From NCBI RefSeq assembly GCF_029360585.1, contig NZ_JAQZSJ010000001.1, positions 310,001 through 374,000 of the forward strand: a stretch of 64,000 bases of DNA, given 5' to 3'. The DNA comes from Cohnella caldifontis. GTDB taxonomy: Bacteria; Bacillota; Bacilli; Paenibacillales; Paenibacillaceae. The notes under the pieces were generated by a model. The model saw nothing but the letters and a program-made list of their open reading frames with translations. It was not told where the DNA came from and made no database searches. Shown one piece after another: positions 46,138-56,440 of the stretch; position 1 is the first letter of the stretch, and every line of letters begins with the position of its first letter. The translations under genes were made by a program, and so were the position numbers.

Positions 46138-46926
46138 TTACCCTTCTTTCCGTATGGTGTGAAGCAGGTCCGTCTCCGCGCAGTCCTCGGTCTCGTGCGA
46201 ATGGCGGACGTAAAAGCTGAGCTTGCCCGCCGTTTCCTTCGGCTCGCGGCCGAGATAGGAGCGCACCATTTCCATGTCGTGGGAAACCATCAGAAACGTG
46301 ATAACGTGCTTCTGGTGCAAGTGGCGGATCAGGTGGAAGAAGTTCGCCTGCGTTTCCGCGTCGACCCCGGACATCGGCTCGTCCAAAATCAGCAGCTTCG
46401 GCCCGCTGATCAGCGCCCGGGCCAGGAACACGCGCTGCTGCTGTCCGCCGGACAGCGCGCCGATCCGCTTGTCCCCCAAATCCTCGATATGCATCGCCCG
46501 AAGGGCGTCGTCGCAGCGCGCCTGATCTTCGCGGCTTAGGCCGCGGAACAGCTTCTTCCGGCCGTACAAGCCGGATAGCACCACCTCCCGCACGGTCGCG
46601 GGAAAAAGCGGATTGAAATTACTGCGCTGGGGCACGTAACCGATGAAATGCCGATCCTTGAACCGGTCCGCGGGTTTGCCGAACAGCTCGATGCTCCCGG
46701 CGTCCGGCTTCAGCAGTCCGACGATCAAGCGAAGCAAGGTCGATTTGCCCGCCCCGTTGGGGCCGATCAAACCGACGAAGTCCCGCTCCCGGATCCGGAA
46801 GCTCAAGTCGGACAGCACCGGCTTATTGCCGAAGGAGAACGAAACGCGGTCCAGCGCGATGATCTCGGGGTGGCAGTTCAACTGGGTTTCGGTTATGGCT
46901 GGGACGGTTTGAACCGCGGTCATCAT
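46138..46926 (-). CDS. znuC: Zinc ABC transporter ATP-binding protein ZnuC
   Basis: ATPase subunit. The 262 residues have Walker A GPNGAGKS, the Q-loop YVPQRSNFNPLFP, the signature LSGGQQQR and Walker B LLILDEPMSGVD. It lies about 40 bp after znuA. Confidence 0.94.
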   Translation of the reverse strand: MMTAVQTVPAITETQLNCHPEIIALDRVSFSFGNKPVLSDLSFRIRERDFVGLIGPNGAGKSTLLRLIVGLLKPDAGSIELFGKPADRFKDRHFIGYVPQRSNFNPLFPATVREVVLSGLYGRKKLFRGLSREDQARCDDALRAMHIEDLGDKRIGALSGGQQQRVFLARALISGPKLLILDEPMSGVDAETQANFFHLIRHLHQKHVITFLMVSHDMEMVRSYLGREPKETAGKLSFYVRHSHETEDCAETDLLHTIRKEG

Positions 46927-46969
46927 GCTCCCTCCGATTTCGGATCGGCCGAACGCCGAACGTTTTCTT

Positions 46970-47905
46970 TTATTGTAATGCCTTCACCAGGTTTTGCAAA
47001 TTCCGCCTCATCAGACTGAAATAATCCTCCCCCGCCTTCTCCTGTTCCGGGGATAGGCCCTCCAGCGGATTCAATTCCAGCATTCGGGCATCCGTCTCGC
47101 CCGCGATCGTCTCGGTCAGTTTATTGGAAACGAGCTCTTCGAAGAAAATGGTCTTGATGCCGTTCTCCTTGATGAACCGGATGACGTCCACGAGGTCCTG
47201 CGCTCTCGGCTCCGCCTCGGCGGACAAGCCCATGACCGCCACCTGCTTAAGCCCGTAGTCGCGGCATAAATACCCGAAGGCTTGGTGGGACACGACGATA
47301 TCGCGGCCTTGATAAGGAGCGAGTTCTTTCCCGAACTCCGCGTCCAGCTCGGAGAGGCGGTTTTTGAGCGCTTCGTAGCGGCTTTCGTACGCCTTGGAAT
47401 GGGCGGGATCCGCTTGGACGAAAGCTTCCTTCACGTTGCCGGCCATGACGAGAACGGATTTCGGGCTGACCCAAGTGTGGGGATCCACCCCGGTATCCCC
47501 GTGCCCGTCGGCTTCCTCCGACGCGCCTTTGATGAGCGGAATGCCTTGGCTGGCTTCGACGGCCGTCAGGCTGCCGGACTTACCGATCCCGCCCAGGAAA
47601 TCCTCCGTCCACGCCTCCAGCCCCGCTCCGTTGTACAGAAACAATCGCGCTTGGGAGACCGTCTGCAAATCCCGGCTTTTGGGCGACCAGTCATGGGGCT
47701 CGACGCCGGTCGGAATCAGGTTGACGACATGGGCGTCTTCCCCTCCGATCTGGACGGCCAAAAAATAGAGGGGATAAAACGTCGTGACCACGCTGACTTT
47801 CCCTTCCGCCTGCGCACCCCCGTTCCTGCCGCAGCCCGATAGGATCAAGACCGCTGCCAGAAGCGCCGGCATGGCGGCCCGAGAGACTCTGAATAAGCAT
47901 TTCAT
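46970..47905 (-). CDS. znuA: Zinc-binding lipoprotein ZnuA
   Basis: Extracytoplasmic metal-binding subunit. The 311 residues have a lipobox LSGC (about Cys 25), VTTFYPLYFLAVQIGG, the ligand blocks GVEPHDWSP and VDPHTWVSP, SHQAFGYL and FFEELVSNKL. A His-poor acidic loop (EEADGHGDTGVD) is shorter than the His-rich loop of many ZnuA. It is the first gene of znuA-znuC-znuB-ccdA. Confidence 0.93.
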   Translation of the reverse strand: MKCLFRVSRAAMPALLAAVLILSGCGRNGGAQAEGKVSVVTTFYPLYFLAVQIGGEDAHVVNLIPTGVEPHDWSPKSRDLQTVSQARLFLYNGAGLEAWTEDFLGGIGKSGSLTAVEASQGIPLIKGASEEADGHGDTGVDPHTWVSPKSVLVMAGNVKEAFVQADPAHSKAYESRYEALKNRLSELDAEFGKELAPYQGRDIVVSHQAFGYLCRDYGLKQVAVMGLSAEAEPRAQDLVDVIRFIKENGIKTIFFEELVSNKLTETIAGETDARMLELNPLEGLSPEQEKAGEDYFSLMRRNLQNLVKALQ

Positions 47906-47926
47906 CGTTTCGGAAAATCTCCTTAA

Positions 47927-47941
47927 TCGTAATTATTCTGA
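47927..47941 (-). promoter_or_regulatory. Zur box of the znu operon
   Basis: TCGTAATTATTCTGA (plus strand) matches the Bacillus Zur consensus TCGTAATNATTACGA in all but two positions. It lies just downstream of the znuA -10 box, where a bound repressor would block transcription. A zur gene lies 3 kb away. Confidence 0.75.
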
Positions 47942-47946
47942 TTTGG

Positions 47947-47976
47947 ATTATATCGGGCGCGTATGGCCGGTGTCAA
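47947..47976 (-). promoter_or_regulatory. Consensus SigA promoter of znuA
   Basis: A perfect TTGACA (47976-47971), an 18-bp spacer and a perfect TATAAT (47952-47947), 42 bp upstream of the znuA start. The -35 begins about 5 bp from the metG terminator hairpin. Confidence 0.8.
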
Positions 47977-48022
47977 TGAAAATCGGCCTTTTATTCGTAG
48001 TTTTACGAATAAAAAGGCCGAT
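47977..48022 (-). terminator. Terminator of metG
   Basis: A long stem of about 18 bp with one bulge (47982-48022) and GTTT loop is followed by TTTTCATT on the minus strand. It starts 16 bp after the metG stop. Confidence 0.8.
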
Positions 48023-48037
48023 GGACCCCTTCCGCGC

Positions 48038-50358
<2,321 letters not shown>

Positions 50359-50364
50359 GAACCC

Positions 50365-50393
50365 AATATACCCGAGCGGTTATGCCATGTCAA
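50365..50393 (-). promoter_or_regulatory. SigA promoter of the metG leader
   Basis: A perfect TTGACA (50393-50388), a 17-bp spacer and TATATT (50370-50365), giving a start near 50358. It overlaps the last codons of yidD. Confidence 0.75.
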
Positions 50394-50641
50394 GCCGGAT
50401 TGTCCGGCTCTTCCGCTCGTTTACGCGGCGGAACGGGGTCGAAGCCCCCCGGATGGAACGGATGGCACTTGCCGATCCGTTTCGCCGCGAGATAAACGCC
50501 TTTGACCGCTCCGTGCACCTCGATCGCTTCCAGCGCGTACTGGGAGCAAGTCGGGACGAATCGGCAGGTCGGCGGTTTCAAGGGAGAAATGAACGTCCGG
50601 TAGAACCGGATCGGGGCCTGCAGCGCTTTGCGGGCGATCAT
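50390..50641 (-). CDS. yidD: Membrane protein insertion efficiency factor YidD
   Basis: An 83-residue protein of the YidD family, which helps YidC/SpoIIIJ insert membrane proteins. It has the family block [19 protein letters not shown] and [18 protein letters not shown]. The ATG at 50641 overlaps the zur stop (ATGA). Confidence 0.93.
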   Translation of the reverse strand: MIARKALQAPIRFYRTFISPLKPPTCRFVPTCSQYALEAIEVHGAVKGVYLAAKRIGKCHPFHPGGFDPVPPRKRAEEPDNPA

Positions 50642-51090
50642 GGCGTTCTCCCGGCCGAAGCTTGGGCGCGGTCCCCAGATTCCCGGCAATCGGCGCAATA
50701 GCCGTATACCTCGAATTTGTGGCGCACGACTTCGAAGCCGCTCGGCACCGCCGTATCCGGCATCGGACAAGAGCGGATCGGCACCGTCTTCTCGCATTGC
50801 AGGCAAATCATGTGGTGATGGTGATGGGGCTCCCCGCAGCTCCGCTTGAACTTCACCCCTTCTTCCAGCATGAATTGCTCGATGACGTCCAGTTCCTGCA
50901 TGACCCGAAGATTGCGGTAGACGGTGTCGAAGCTGAGGCCGGGGTATACGCGCTGCATGTGGTCGTAGATTTCCTTGGGCGTCAAGTAGCCGGGGGCTTC
51001 CGCGAACAGCTGGGCCAGCGTCCGCCGCTGTTCCGTGATGCGCAGCCCTTGATCCGACATTCGCTGAACGATCCGTTCGGTCTCTCCCAT
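50638..51090 (-). CDS. zur: Zinc uptake regulator Zur (Fur family)
   Basis: Zinc-loaded repressor of zinc uptake. The 150 residues have a winged helix ([20 protein letters not shown]), [20 protein letters not shown] with the structural Cys, and [11 protein letters not shown]. This His run and the CPMP segment match Zur rather than PerR or Fur. The ATG at 51090 follows GGGAGAGG. It is coupled to yidD; a Zur box controls znuA nearby. Confidence 0.88.
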   Translation of the reverse strand: MGETERIVQRMSDQGLRITEQRRTLAQLFAEAPGYLTPKEIYDHMQRVYPGLSFDTVYRNLRVMQELDVIEQFMLEEGVKFKRSCGEPHHHHHMICLQCEKTVPIRSCPMPDTAVPSGFEVVRHKFEVYGYCADCRESGDRAQASAGRTP

Positions 51091-51142
51091 TCGGCATCCT
51101 CTCCCGCGGAATTCCCGCGGCGCGGCCGCCGCGGATGTTAGA

Positions 51143-51343
51143 TTAGGCAAACCAAGTATTCACGATCCAGATCATCGCGACCAGCGACAAAGCGGACAGC
51201 GCCAAATACGTGCCGCCTTGTCCCTTCCTCTGCTGGAAAAACCTCAGCACCCCGAGGCTGAGAAACGATCCGATCGCCAGAATGAAGATGACGCCGGTGA
51301 CGAATAGTCCCGCCGATACGTTCGAAACGTCCGTGATTTCCAC
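51143..51343 (-). CDS. DUF2759 small membrane protein
   Basis: A 66-residue protein with two membrane helices (about 10-32 and 44-62). It resembles the DUF2759 family of Bacilli; function is unknown. GTG at 51343 follows GGGTATGG. Confidence 0.6.
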   Translation of the reverse strand: MEITDVSNVSAGLFVTGVIFILAIGSFLSLGVLRFFQQRKGQGGTYLALSALSLVAMIWIVNTWFA

Positions 51344-51402
51344 GTTCCATACCCCTTTTTCCCGATAAAAAGACAGCTCGTTTTACCTTGCATTATACCG
51401 TT

Positions 51403-51867
51403 TTAATAGCCGATAAACAATTCCACGTCTTCTTCGCGAACGGGCCGGCGCCGGAAACGGACCACGAGACGGCCGTTCCGAAGCGTCGCTTTCCCGGATC
51501 CGGGATACACCTGGCCGGGGAACCGGATAAGCTGCGTACGCCCGTCCGGAAGCCCCGTGATCCTCATCCGCTCCGAGTTCACGTACAATCGGATGTTCCG
51601 CGCCTCCGCATTCTTCGGCAGCCGGAACGTGATCTCCACCTTCTTCGGGTCTTTCTCCGTATCGATCATAACGGGAGATTCCGTTTCCTTGGGCGAATCG
51701 GGGGAGACCGGCGTATCTTTCGCCATCCGGGACATGAACTTGTCCAGCCATTCGCCGTCGCCTTCGCCGTCCCACTTTTCCGCCAAGTCCCAAGGAATGC
51801 CGTCTCCCAGCCAACGTTTGATTTCCTTCCAGTCGGGCAGCGGCCCGCTGTCGAAAAACGAACCCAT
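51403..51867 (-). CDS. Hsp20-like spore protein (GerT/CotP-like)
   Basis: A 154-residue protein: an acidic, Trp-rich N-terminal half (LPDWKEIKRWLGDGIPWDL) and an alpha-crystallin-like half (KVEITFRLPKNAEARNIRLY, TLRNGRLVVRFRRRP). Spore-coat members such as GerT and CotP have this layout. The ATG at 51867 follows GGAGGGATGCGC. It is divergent from the gerP genes, which supports a coat role. Confidence 0.65.
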   Translation of the reverse strand: MGSFFDSGPLPDWKEIKRWLGDGIPWDLAEKWDGEGDGEWLDKFMSRMAKDTPVSPDSPKETESPVMIDTEKDPKKVEITFRLPKNAEARNIRLYVNSERMRITGLPDGRTQLIRFPGQVYPGSGKATLRNGRLVVRFRRRPVREEDVELFIGY

Positions 51868-51936
51868 GCGCATCCCTCCATGCATATGCCTAGATTATGT
51901 TATTCCTTATAGGCGGCAGGGTGTCTGGCGGCGAAG

Positions 51937-51965
51937 AACCTCTGGGCGGCCGCCTTCATATGATG
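51937..51965 (+). promoter_or_regulatory. Candidate SigK promoter of gerP
   Basis: AACC (51937-51940), 16 bp, then CATATGATG (51957-51965), 36 bp upstream of gerPA. This fits mACm-N16-CATAnnnTA with one mismatch. gerP is SigK-dependent in B. subtilis. Confidence 0.4.
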
Positions 51966-52001
51966 GAACATGATCCCGCGTCGAAAGGAGTCGATCGGTC
52001 C

Positions 52002-52247
52002 ATGCCCTCGATCGTCGGTGCCGTAAAAGTGCTTTCCGTCGCCTCCGGCGCCGTGATCCAGTTCGGCGACGCCCTTCAGATCCGGCCCAGCAGCACGACC
52101 AAAACGTTCGCGGGCGCCGGCTCCTTCCTGACAGGCGATTTGGCCCGCAGCGCCAACGCCGTGAGCGCGACCAACACGTTCGATCCGGATGCCGAAGATT
52201 CGTCCAACAACCAAGTAGGCGGCGCAGCCGCCGGATCGGTGGTCTGA
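52002..52247 (+). CDS. gerPA: Spore germination protein GerPA/GerPF family
   Basis: An 81-residue coat protein that helps germinants pass the coat. It starts MPSIVGAVKVLSVASGAVIQ and has TKTFAGAGSFLTGD and TNTFDPD. The last motif is more like GerPF, so it could combine both roles; no separate gerPF was found. The ATG follows AAAGGAG. Confidence 0.85.
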   Translation: MPSIVGAVKVLSVASGAVIQFGDALQIRPSSTTKTFAGAGSFLTGDLARSANAVSATNTFDPDAEDSSNNQVGGAAAGSVV

Positions 52248-52248
52248 C

Positions 52249-52458
52249 ATGTGCCTGAACGTCTATCAGAATATTACGATCAATCACCTGCGCGTCGAAG
52301 CGGTGACCAACGCGTCCGTGCTGCAGATCGGCAGCGCGGGCTTCATCCGTTCCTTGGCCCAGCTGTACAATACCGGGGGATTTACCGGGCCGGCTCCGCA
52401 AATCCTGGGTCCGAGCCCTAACATCATTTCCCTCGTCCGGCTGCCGAACCCGAGTTGA
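52249..52458 (+). CDS. gerPB: Spore germination protein GerPB
   Basis: A 69-residue protein with YQNITINHLRVEAVTNASVL and QIGSAGFIRSLAQLYNTGGF, as in GerPB. It begins 1 bp after the gerPA stop. Confidence 0.88.
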   Translation: MCLNVYQNITINHLRVEAVTNASVLQIGSAGFIRSLAQLYNTGGFTGPAPQILGPSPNIISLVRLPNPS

Positions 52459-52475
52459 TAAGGAGGCGGAAGGGG

Positions 52476-53114
52476 ATGTCGATACCCGCTTGGAACTGGT
52501 GTTACCCGCTGCCCGACGGCACCGACCTGGTCCAGCGGCTCTTGCAGGCCGAGCAGACGATCCGCGAAATGACGGAGCGCGTCCGGAAGCTGGAGTCGTC
52601 CCTGGAGGAGGTCCGGTCGCGCTCGCCGATGCATATCGAGTACCATTTCGACCAGTTGAAGGTGAGCGAACTGAAAGGGACGCTGAACGTCGGTTTGTCT
52701 CCGCAAGGCGTGCAGGGCATGGATTCGCTCGAAGTCCCTCCTGCCTACTGGCAAGCGCCTCCCCCTCCGGATTCCGGCGTACCGCAGCCGGTCTCCGCGT
52801 TGCAGCAGCAGATGATGGACTATATGGACCGCGAGGCGCCCCTCGTATTGGCGGAAATGGAAAAACAGTACGGGGCTCCGCTCGGAGACGACCTCCGCGG
52901 CCGGGTGCTTCAGGACGTCAAAGCCCAATTGAGGGAAAGGGTTCATTACTACGCCAAAACCCTCCCATATCCCGAGAACGGCACGGAAGAAGAACGGCGG
53001 CGATGGGGCGGCACGATCGTCGAAAAAACGAAGCGGGATATCGATGCGGCGTTCGCCGCCTACTTAAACATGCGGAGAAGCAAATCGGAATTCGGGGGAG
53101 GGGATGCGCCTTGA
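52476..53114 (+). CDS. gerPC: Spore germination protein GerPC
   Basis: A 212-residue protein with an early coiled coil (about 20-52), the block HIEYHFDQLKVSELKGTLNV and a charged C-terminal half. The ATG follows AAGGAGGCGGAAGGGG. Its stop shares TTGA with gerPD. Confidence 0.88.
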   Translation: MSIPAWNWCYPLPDGTDLVQRLLQAEQTIREMTERVRKLESSLEEVRSRSPMHIEYHFDQLKVSELKGTLNVGLSPQGVQGMDSLEVPPAYWQAPPPPDSGVPQPVSALQQQMMDYMDREAPLVLAEMEKQYGAPLGDDLRGRVLQDVKAQLRERVHYYAKTLPYPENGTEEERRRWGGTIVEKTKRDIDAAFAAYLNMRRSKSEFGGGDAP

Positions 53115-53317
53115 ACGGCCCGGCTTGGATGAAAGTGGTCAACGGTCCGGTCACCGTCGGCTCCGTGCGCATCGTCGGGATCACCAGCTCCGCCTCGCTG
53201 CTGATCGGGGATACGGATTCGCTGACCTTGTATTCGTTCTTCGACACGCCTCCCGAATCGGTCGTCGTCGGACCGATCGCCCCGCTGCCGTCCCCTCCGG
53301 AGGAGGACGTCATATGA
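53111..53317 (+). CDS. gerPD: Spore germination protein GerPD
   Basis: A 68-residue protein with VGSVRIVGITSSASLLIGDT and FDTPPESVVVGP, typical of GerPD. TTG at 53111 follows GGGGGAGGGG and overlaps the gerPC stop. Its stop overlaps gerPE (ATGA). Confidence 0.87.
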   Translation: MNGPAWMKVVNGPVTVGSVRIVGITSSASLLIGDTDSLTLYSFFDTPPESVVVGPIAPLPSPPEEDVI

Positions 53318-53718
53318 CCGTCGATTGGCGGCTCGTGCGGGCGGAGTCCTTGAAAGTCGTCAACATGTTCCACGGCGCCGTGATGCAGGTAGGGGATAAC
53401 GGGGTTTCCAATCCGTGGGATTGGTCCATCGCCCTGCAGCGGGCGATACCGGACTTTTACGGCGACGAAACGCGGTTCGCTTCCTATTCGCTTTTTTTTC
53501 GTCCGCTCCCGGCCTGGCTGCCGGCGCCGGACGTCGGAACCGAATCCGGCGGTCCTCCGGCCGAAATCCGGGTGGGACCGGTCAAAGTCATTACGGCGAG
53601 CGCGTCGATCCTGATCCGGATCGGCTGCAGCGGAGGCCACTCCGCGGAATCCCGCATTCTCCATATCCGCCAGTACAACGGGCCTCCGCCTCCAACGGTA
53701 TCCGCAGCCGATCGTTGA
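53314..53718 (+). CDS. gerPE: Spore germination protein GerPE
   Basis: A 134-residue protein with AESLKVVNMFHGAVMQVGDN, AIALQ-like SIALQRAIPDFYGDE and the family's beta-rich C-terminus with RIGCSGGHSAESRILHIRQY. The ATG follows GGAGGAGG. It is the last recognised gerP gene; gerPF is absent. Confidence 0.85.
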   Translation: MTVDWRLVRAESLKVVNMFHGAVMQVGDNGVSNPWDWSIALQRAIPDFYGDETRFASYSLFFRPLPAWLPAPDVGTESGGPPAEIRVGPVKVITASASILIRIGCSGGHSAESRILHIRQYNGPPPPTVSAADR

Positions 53719-53843
53719 AATCCGCAATAATCCGGTTGCGCCGGGCGGCAAGGGGTGCAAACGCACAGGACAGCGAATACCCATCGGCATAAGCTGACAT
53801 TGTGATCCGCCATCACAACTACTGGATTCGGGAGGGTTTCGAA

Positions 53844-53966
53844 ATGGGCTTTCCGGTTGCGGGTGTCGGCGTCGGTTATCCGACCATTTGCGGCATGCAC
53901 CCGGCCGCGTTCGTGCTCGTTCTGTTCGTCCTGCTCGTCATCATCCTTCGCGCCGGTTGGGTATAA
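53844..53966 (+). CDS. YjcZ-like small sporulation protein
   Basis: A 40-residue hydrophobic protein. It has a Gly/Val-rich start with a Cys (PTICGM) and a C-terminal membrane helix FVLVLFVLLVIILRAGWV, the layout of YjcZ-family spore proteins. The ATG follows GGGAGGG. It lies 125 bp after gerPE, and that gap shows no other gene. Confidence 0.65.
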   Translation: MGFPVAGVGVGYPTICGMHPAAFVLVLFVLLVIILRAGWV

Positions 53967-53980
53967 CGCCGCCCGCGGTA

Positions 53981-54027
53981 ACGAAAGAAGCCTTGCCGTT
54001 GGAATGGCAAGGCTTCTTTCGTTTATC
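53981..54027 (+). terminator. Bidirectional terminator between the yjcZ-like gene and pucR
   Basis: A perfect 17-bp stem (53981-53997 with 54006-54022), followed by TTTATCG on the plus strand and TTACCG on the minus. It lies between two convergent genes. Confidence 0.7.
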
Positions 54028-54043
54028 GTCTTATAAGCGGCAT

Positions 54044-55369
54044 TTAGGGCCGATGCGCCGCGTTCATCATGCCGAGCTTGAGCGCCAAATGCAGCTGCAG
54101 CCGGTCTTCGGGATCATCGAGGGAGACGCCGAGGATATTCTGGATTTTCTCCAACCGGTAAACCACCGTATTGTAATGGGCGTACAGCTTTTCGCTGGTC
54201 AACTTGATATTTCCGTTGCAGCGGAAATACATTTCCAACGTTTCCGACAGCCTCCCGCCCCCTTTGCGGTCCGCCTGTTTCAACGGATGCGAGAAACGGC
54301 GCAGAAACTGCTCGCGTTCCTCGCCGTCCGGGATCATATACAACAGCGTGTAAACCCCGAGCTTGCCGTAGACGAGCACGTCGTCCGCAACGCCGCATAC
54401 CTCCGCCACCCTTCTGGCGCGAGAGGCCTGCATCCAGCTTGCGGGCAAATCTTCGGGTCGTTCGGCGGCCCGGCCGGCATACAGCCGGAGCTCGGGTACG
54501 CCGAACATGGCGCGCAAATCGGCAAGAAGCTCGCGCAAGATCCTCTCCGCCGAAGCTTCGGCATCCTCCGCCTTCGCATTCGCGGGCAGCGGAACGACCA
54601 GCGCCAGATCGTCGTCCGCCGGCGCGGCGAGCAAGCCGCGGTCTGCCCATTCTTCCCGAAGCCGGAACGCGGCTTCGCGCAATTTGTCCGCGGACGGAAG
54701 CGGCTTGCGCCAACCGACGCGCGCCGCGCAAATCCGCTTTCCTTCCGGCACGCTCCAACCGCACAGGTCGGCGCGGCGCCTCCAGTCGGACTCATTCGGG
54801 ATTTTTCCGGAGAGCCAATCCTGCAGGAAATGGCCGAGGTATTTGCTCTCCACTTCCCGTACGGTTTCCGCGTTCTCCAATTCCAAACCCACGAGCGCCG
54901 CCATCCGGTCGATGCTCAGCGTATCCAGAGGCGAAATTTCCTTGTTGCGGGCAATCAAGACGAGCGTGGCCGGCTTCAGTGCCGGGGATGTCAGCGGGGT
55001 TGCGTAGACTGGGGAAGTCCCTTCTGCCGCCGTAAACCCGCCAGCCCTCCCGCTGATTGAGGAACGGGCGGTCAGCGATTGCGGGATCGGCCGGGTTTCG
55101 GCGGAGGCAGCCCCGCGGAGGCTGACGGACAGCCACGATTTCCCGTTCTCGCGGACGACCGCGACCGGATTGTTCAGCATCGTCTCTATCGCGTCCAGCA
55201 AAGGGATGAGCCCCGCGCCTTCCAGCAACAGCCGGGCCAATGCCTGGATTCTATGCTGAAGGGAGGTAAGCTGGGACACCTCCTCCGGAAGGGTTCGTTC
55301 CGCGCTTCCCTCCTTCTGCCGTCCGACGGACGGGTCTTGAAACATTTCTTTGCGAGGCAACGACGCCAT
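54044..55369 (-). CDS. PucR/CdaR-family transcriptional regulator
   Basis: A 441-residue regulator. The N-terminal half looks like a sensor (about 40-180, with VAVVRENGKSWLSVSLRG); the C-terminal end holds the PucR helix-turn-helix (KLYAHYNTVVYRLEKIQNIL) and LDDPEDRLQLHLALKL. The ATG at 55369 follows GAGGAGGGATC. The target is not clear; the AT-rich gap upstream has repeated TATATAACAT sites. Confidence 0.82.
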   Translation of the reverse strand: MASLPRKEMFQDPSVGRQKEGSAERTLPEEVSQLTSLQHRIQALARLLLEGAGLIPLLDAIETMLNNPVAVVRENGKSWLSVSLRGAASAETRPIPQSLTARSSISGRAGGFTAAEGTSPVYATPLTSPALKPATLVLIARNKEISPLDTLSIDRMAALVGLELENAETVREVESKYLGHFLQDWLSGKIPNESDWRRRADLCGWSVPEGKRICAARVGWRKPLPSADKLREAAFRLREEWADRGLLAAPADDDLALVVPLPANAKAEDAEASAERILRELLADLRAMFGVPELRLYAGRAAERPEDLPASWMQASRARRVAEVCGVADDVLVYGKLGVYTLLYMIPDGEEREQFLRRFSHPLKQADRKGGGRLSETLEMYFRCNGNIKLTSEKLYAHYNTVVYRLEKIQNILGVSLDDPEDRLQLHLALKLGMMNAAHRP

Positions 55370-55485
55370 CGTGATCCCTCCTCGGCCGTCCATGTACCCG
55401 ATTGATTCGCGTTTCCGACTGCATTTTGTAATTATTGCTCACAATTTTCAGTTTGCGTTTTCGTTTAATATGAATATTGTAATAA

Positions 55486-55581
55486 TATATAACATCAATA
55501 TCAATGATTTTTGATCGATTTTTCAAAAATTACCGGAAGATCAGATTTTGTTTAATCAATTATGTAATGTTATATAACATT
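55486..55581. promoter_or_regulatory. AT-rich gap with repeated TATATAACAT and a 16-bp palindrome
   Basis: TATATAACAT occurs at 55486-55495 and 55571-55580. The second copy is inside the perfect palindrome AATGTTATATAACATT (55566-55581). It could be an operator for the divergent or adjacent pucR-like gene, but this is inference. Confidence 0.4.
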
Positions 55582-55591
55582 ATGGATGGTC

Positions 55592-55645
55592 ATAAACAAA
55601 ACAGCCGGCCCGGAACCCTGCCGCGGGATCCGGAACCGGCTGTTT
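55592..55645 (-). terminator. Terminator of the zinc-ribbon gene
   Basis: A 10-bp outer stem (55599-55608 with 55636-55645) with an inner CCGGA/TCCGG stem is followed by TTTTGTTTATG on the minus strand. Confidence 0.7.
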
Positions 55646-55658
55646 CTATGGCGTAATT

Positions 55659-56312
55659 TCAAGATCGCTGCGTGCCGCAGGACGGGCAAAATCGGGCGGA
55701 TGCCTCCACTTTAACGCCGCAATTCGAACAGAAAACTTTATCCCCCGTTTGGTCCGGAGACGTCCAACCCGGGGAGGGCGGAACCTCCAGGGTCGGTGTG
55801 CCGACGTCGGCCCAGTCGGAGGCGGAACGCTCCTCTTCGAGCGCCGAGCGGCCGGGGTTTTCTTCGACTGCGGGTTGCGGAGCCTCTCCCGCGTCGTAAG
55901 CCAGCGGATCTTCCCCCTGGTCAACCGTATCCGCAGCACTGGGTGCGGGTTCCGGGAACTTGTGTCCGCAGGACGGGCAAAAACGGGTGTCGTAAGGCAC
56001 CTTTCTCCCGCACTCGCATTCCTTCTCATTGCGCAGCTGCATGATCCGCTCTTCCAGATCGTCGATCTCCCGTAAGATGCCGGCGATCTCCTCGCAGATC
56101 GCATGGACCTTGGCTTCATCGGAAGCTCCGTTTCCGGCGGCGAATCCCTCGAATACGATCGCTCCGATTTCCATATGTCTCTTCTCGATTTCTTTGCGTT
56201 TGCCAGAAATTTGGGCATGCAGCCGCGTGATCTCCACGGTCATTTGGGCTTTTTCGGTAGCGGTCGTCACGCCTTTGCTGACGGTCTCGGTGATTTTGCG
56301 GAACAGACTCAT
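55659..56312 (-). CDS. Coiled-coil protein with two zinc ribbons
   Basis: A 217-residue protein: a helical, coiled-coil-like N-terminal part (about 18-100, EITRLHAQISGKRKEIEKRH), a zinc ribbon at CECGRKV...CPSCGHKF (about 99-120), an acidic Pro/Glu linker, and a second ribbon CSNCGVKV...FCPSCGTQ at the end. Function is unknown. The ATG at 56312 follows an AGGAGG-like site. It stands alone. Confidence 0.75.
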   Translation of the reverse strand: MSLFRKITETVSKGVTTATEKAQMTVEITRLHAQISGKRKEIEKRHMEIGAIVFEGFAAGNGASDEAKVHAICEEIAGILREIDDLEERIMQLRNEKECECGRKVPYDTRFCPSCGHKFPEPAPSAADTVDQGEDPLAYDAGEAPQPAVEENPGRSALEEERSASDWADVGTPTLEVPPSPGWTSPDQTGDKVFCSNCGVKVEASARFCPSCGTQRS

Positions 56313-56440
56313 CGGGTGCGCCTCCTTTTTCTCCCTCGTATTATCTCATACGGCTCGCGGCCGCACTAGGTTCCCTGAGCGGATTCGCCGGGGTCTTAAG
56401 TCATGATTCCACCCGGCGTGCAGGACCCGGGGCCCCTCTC

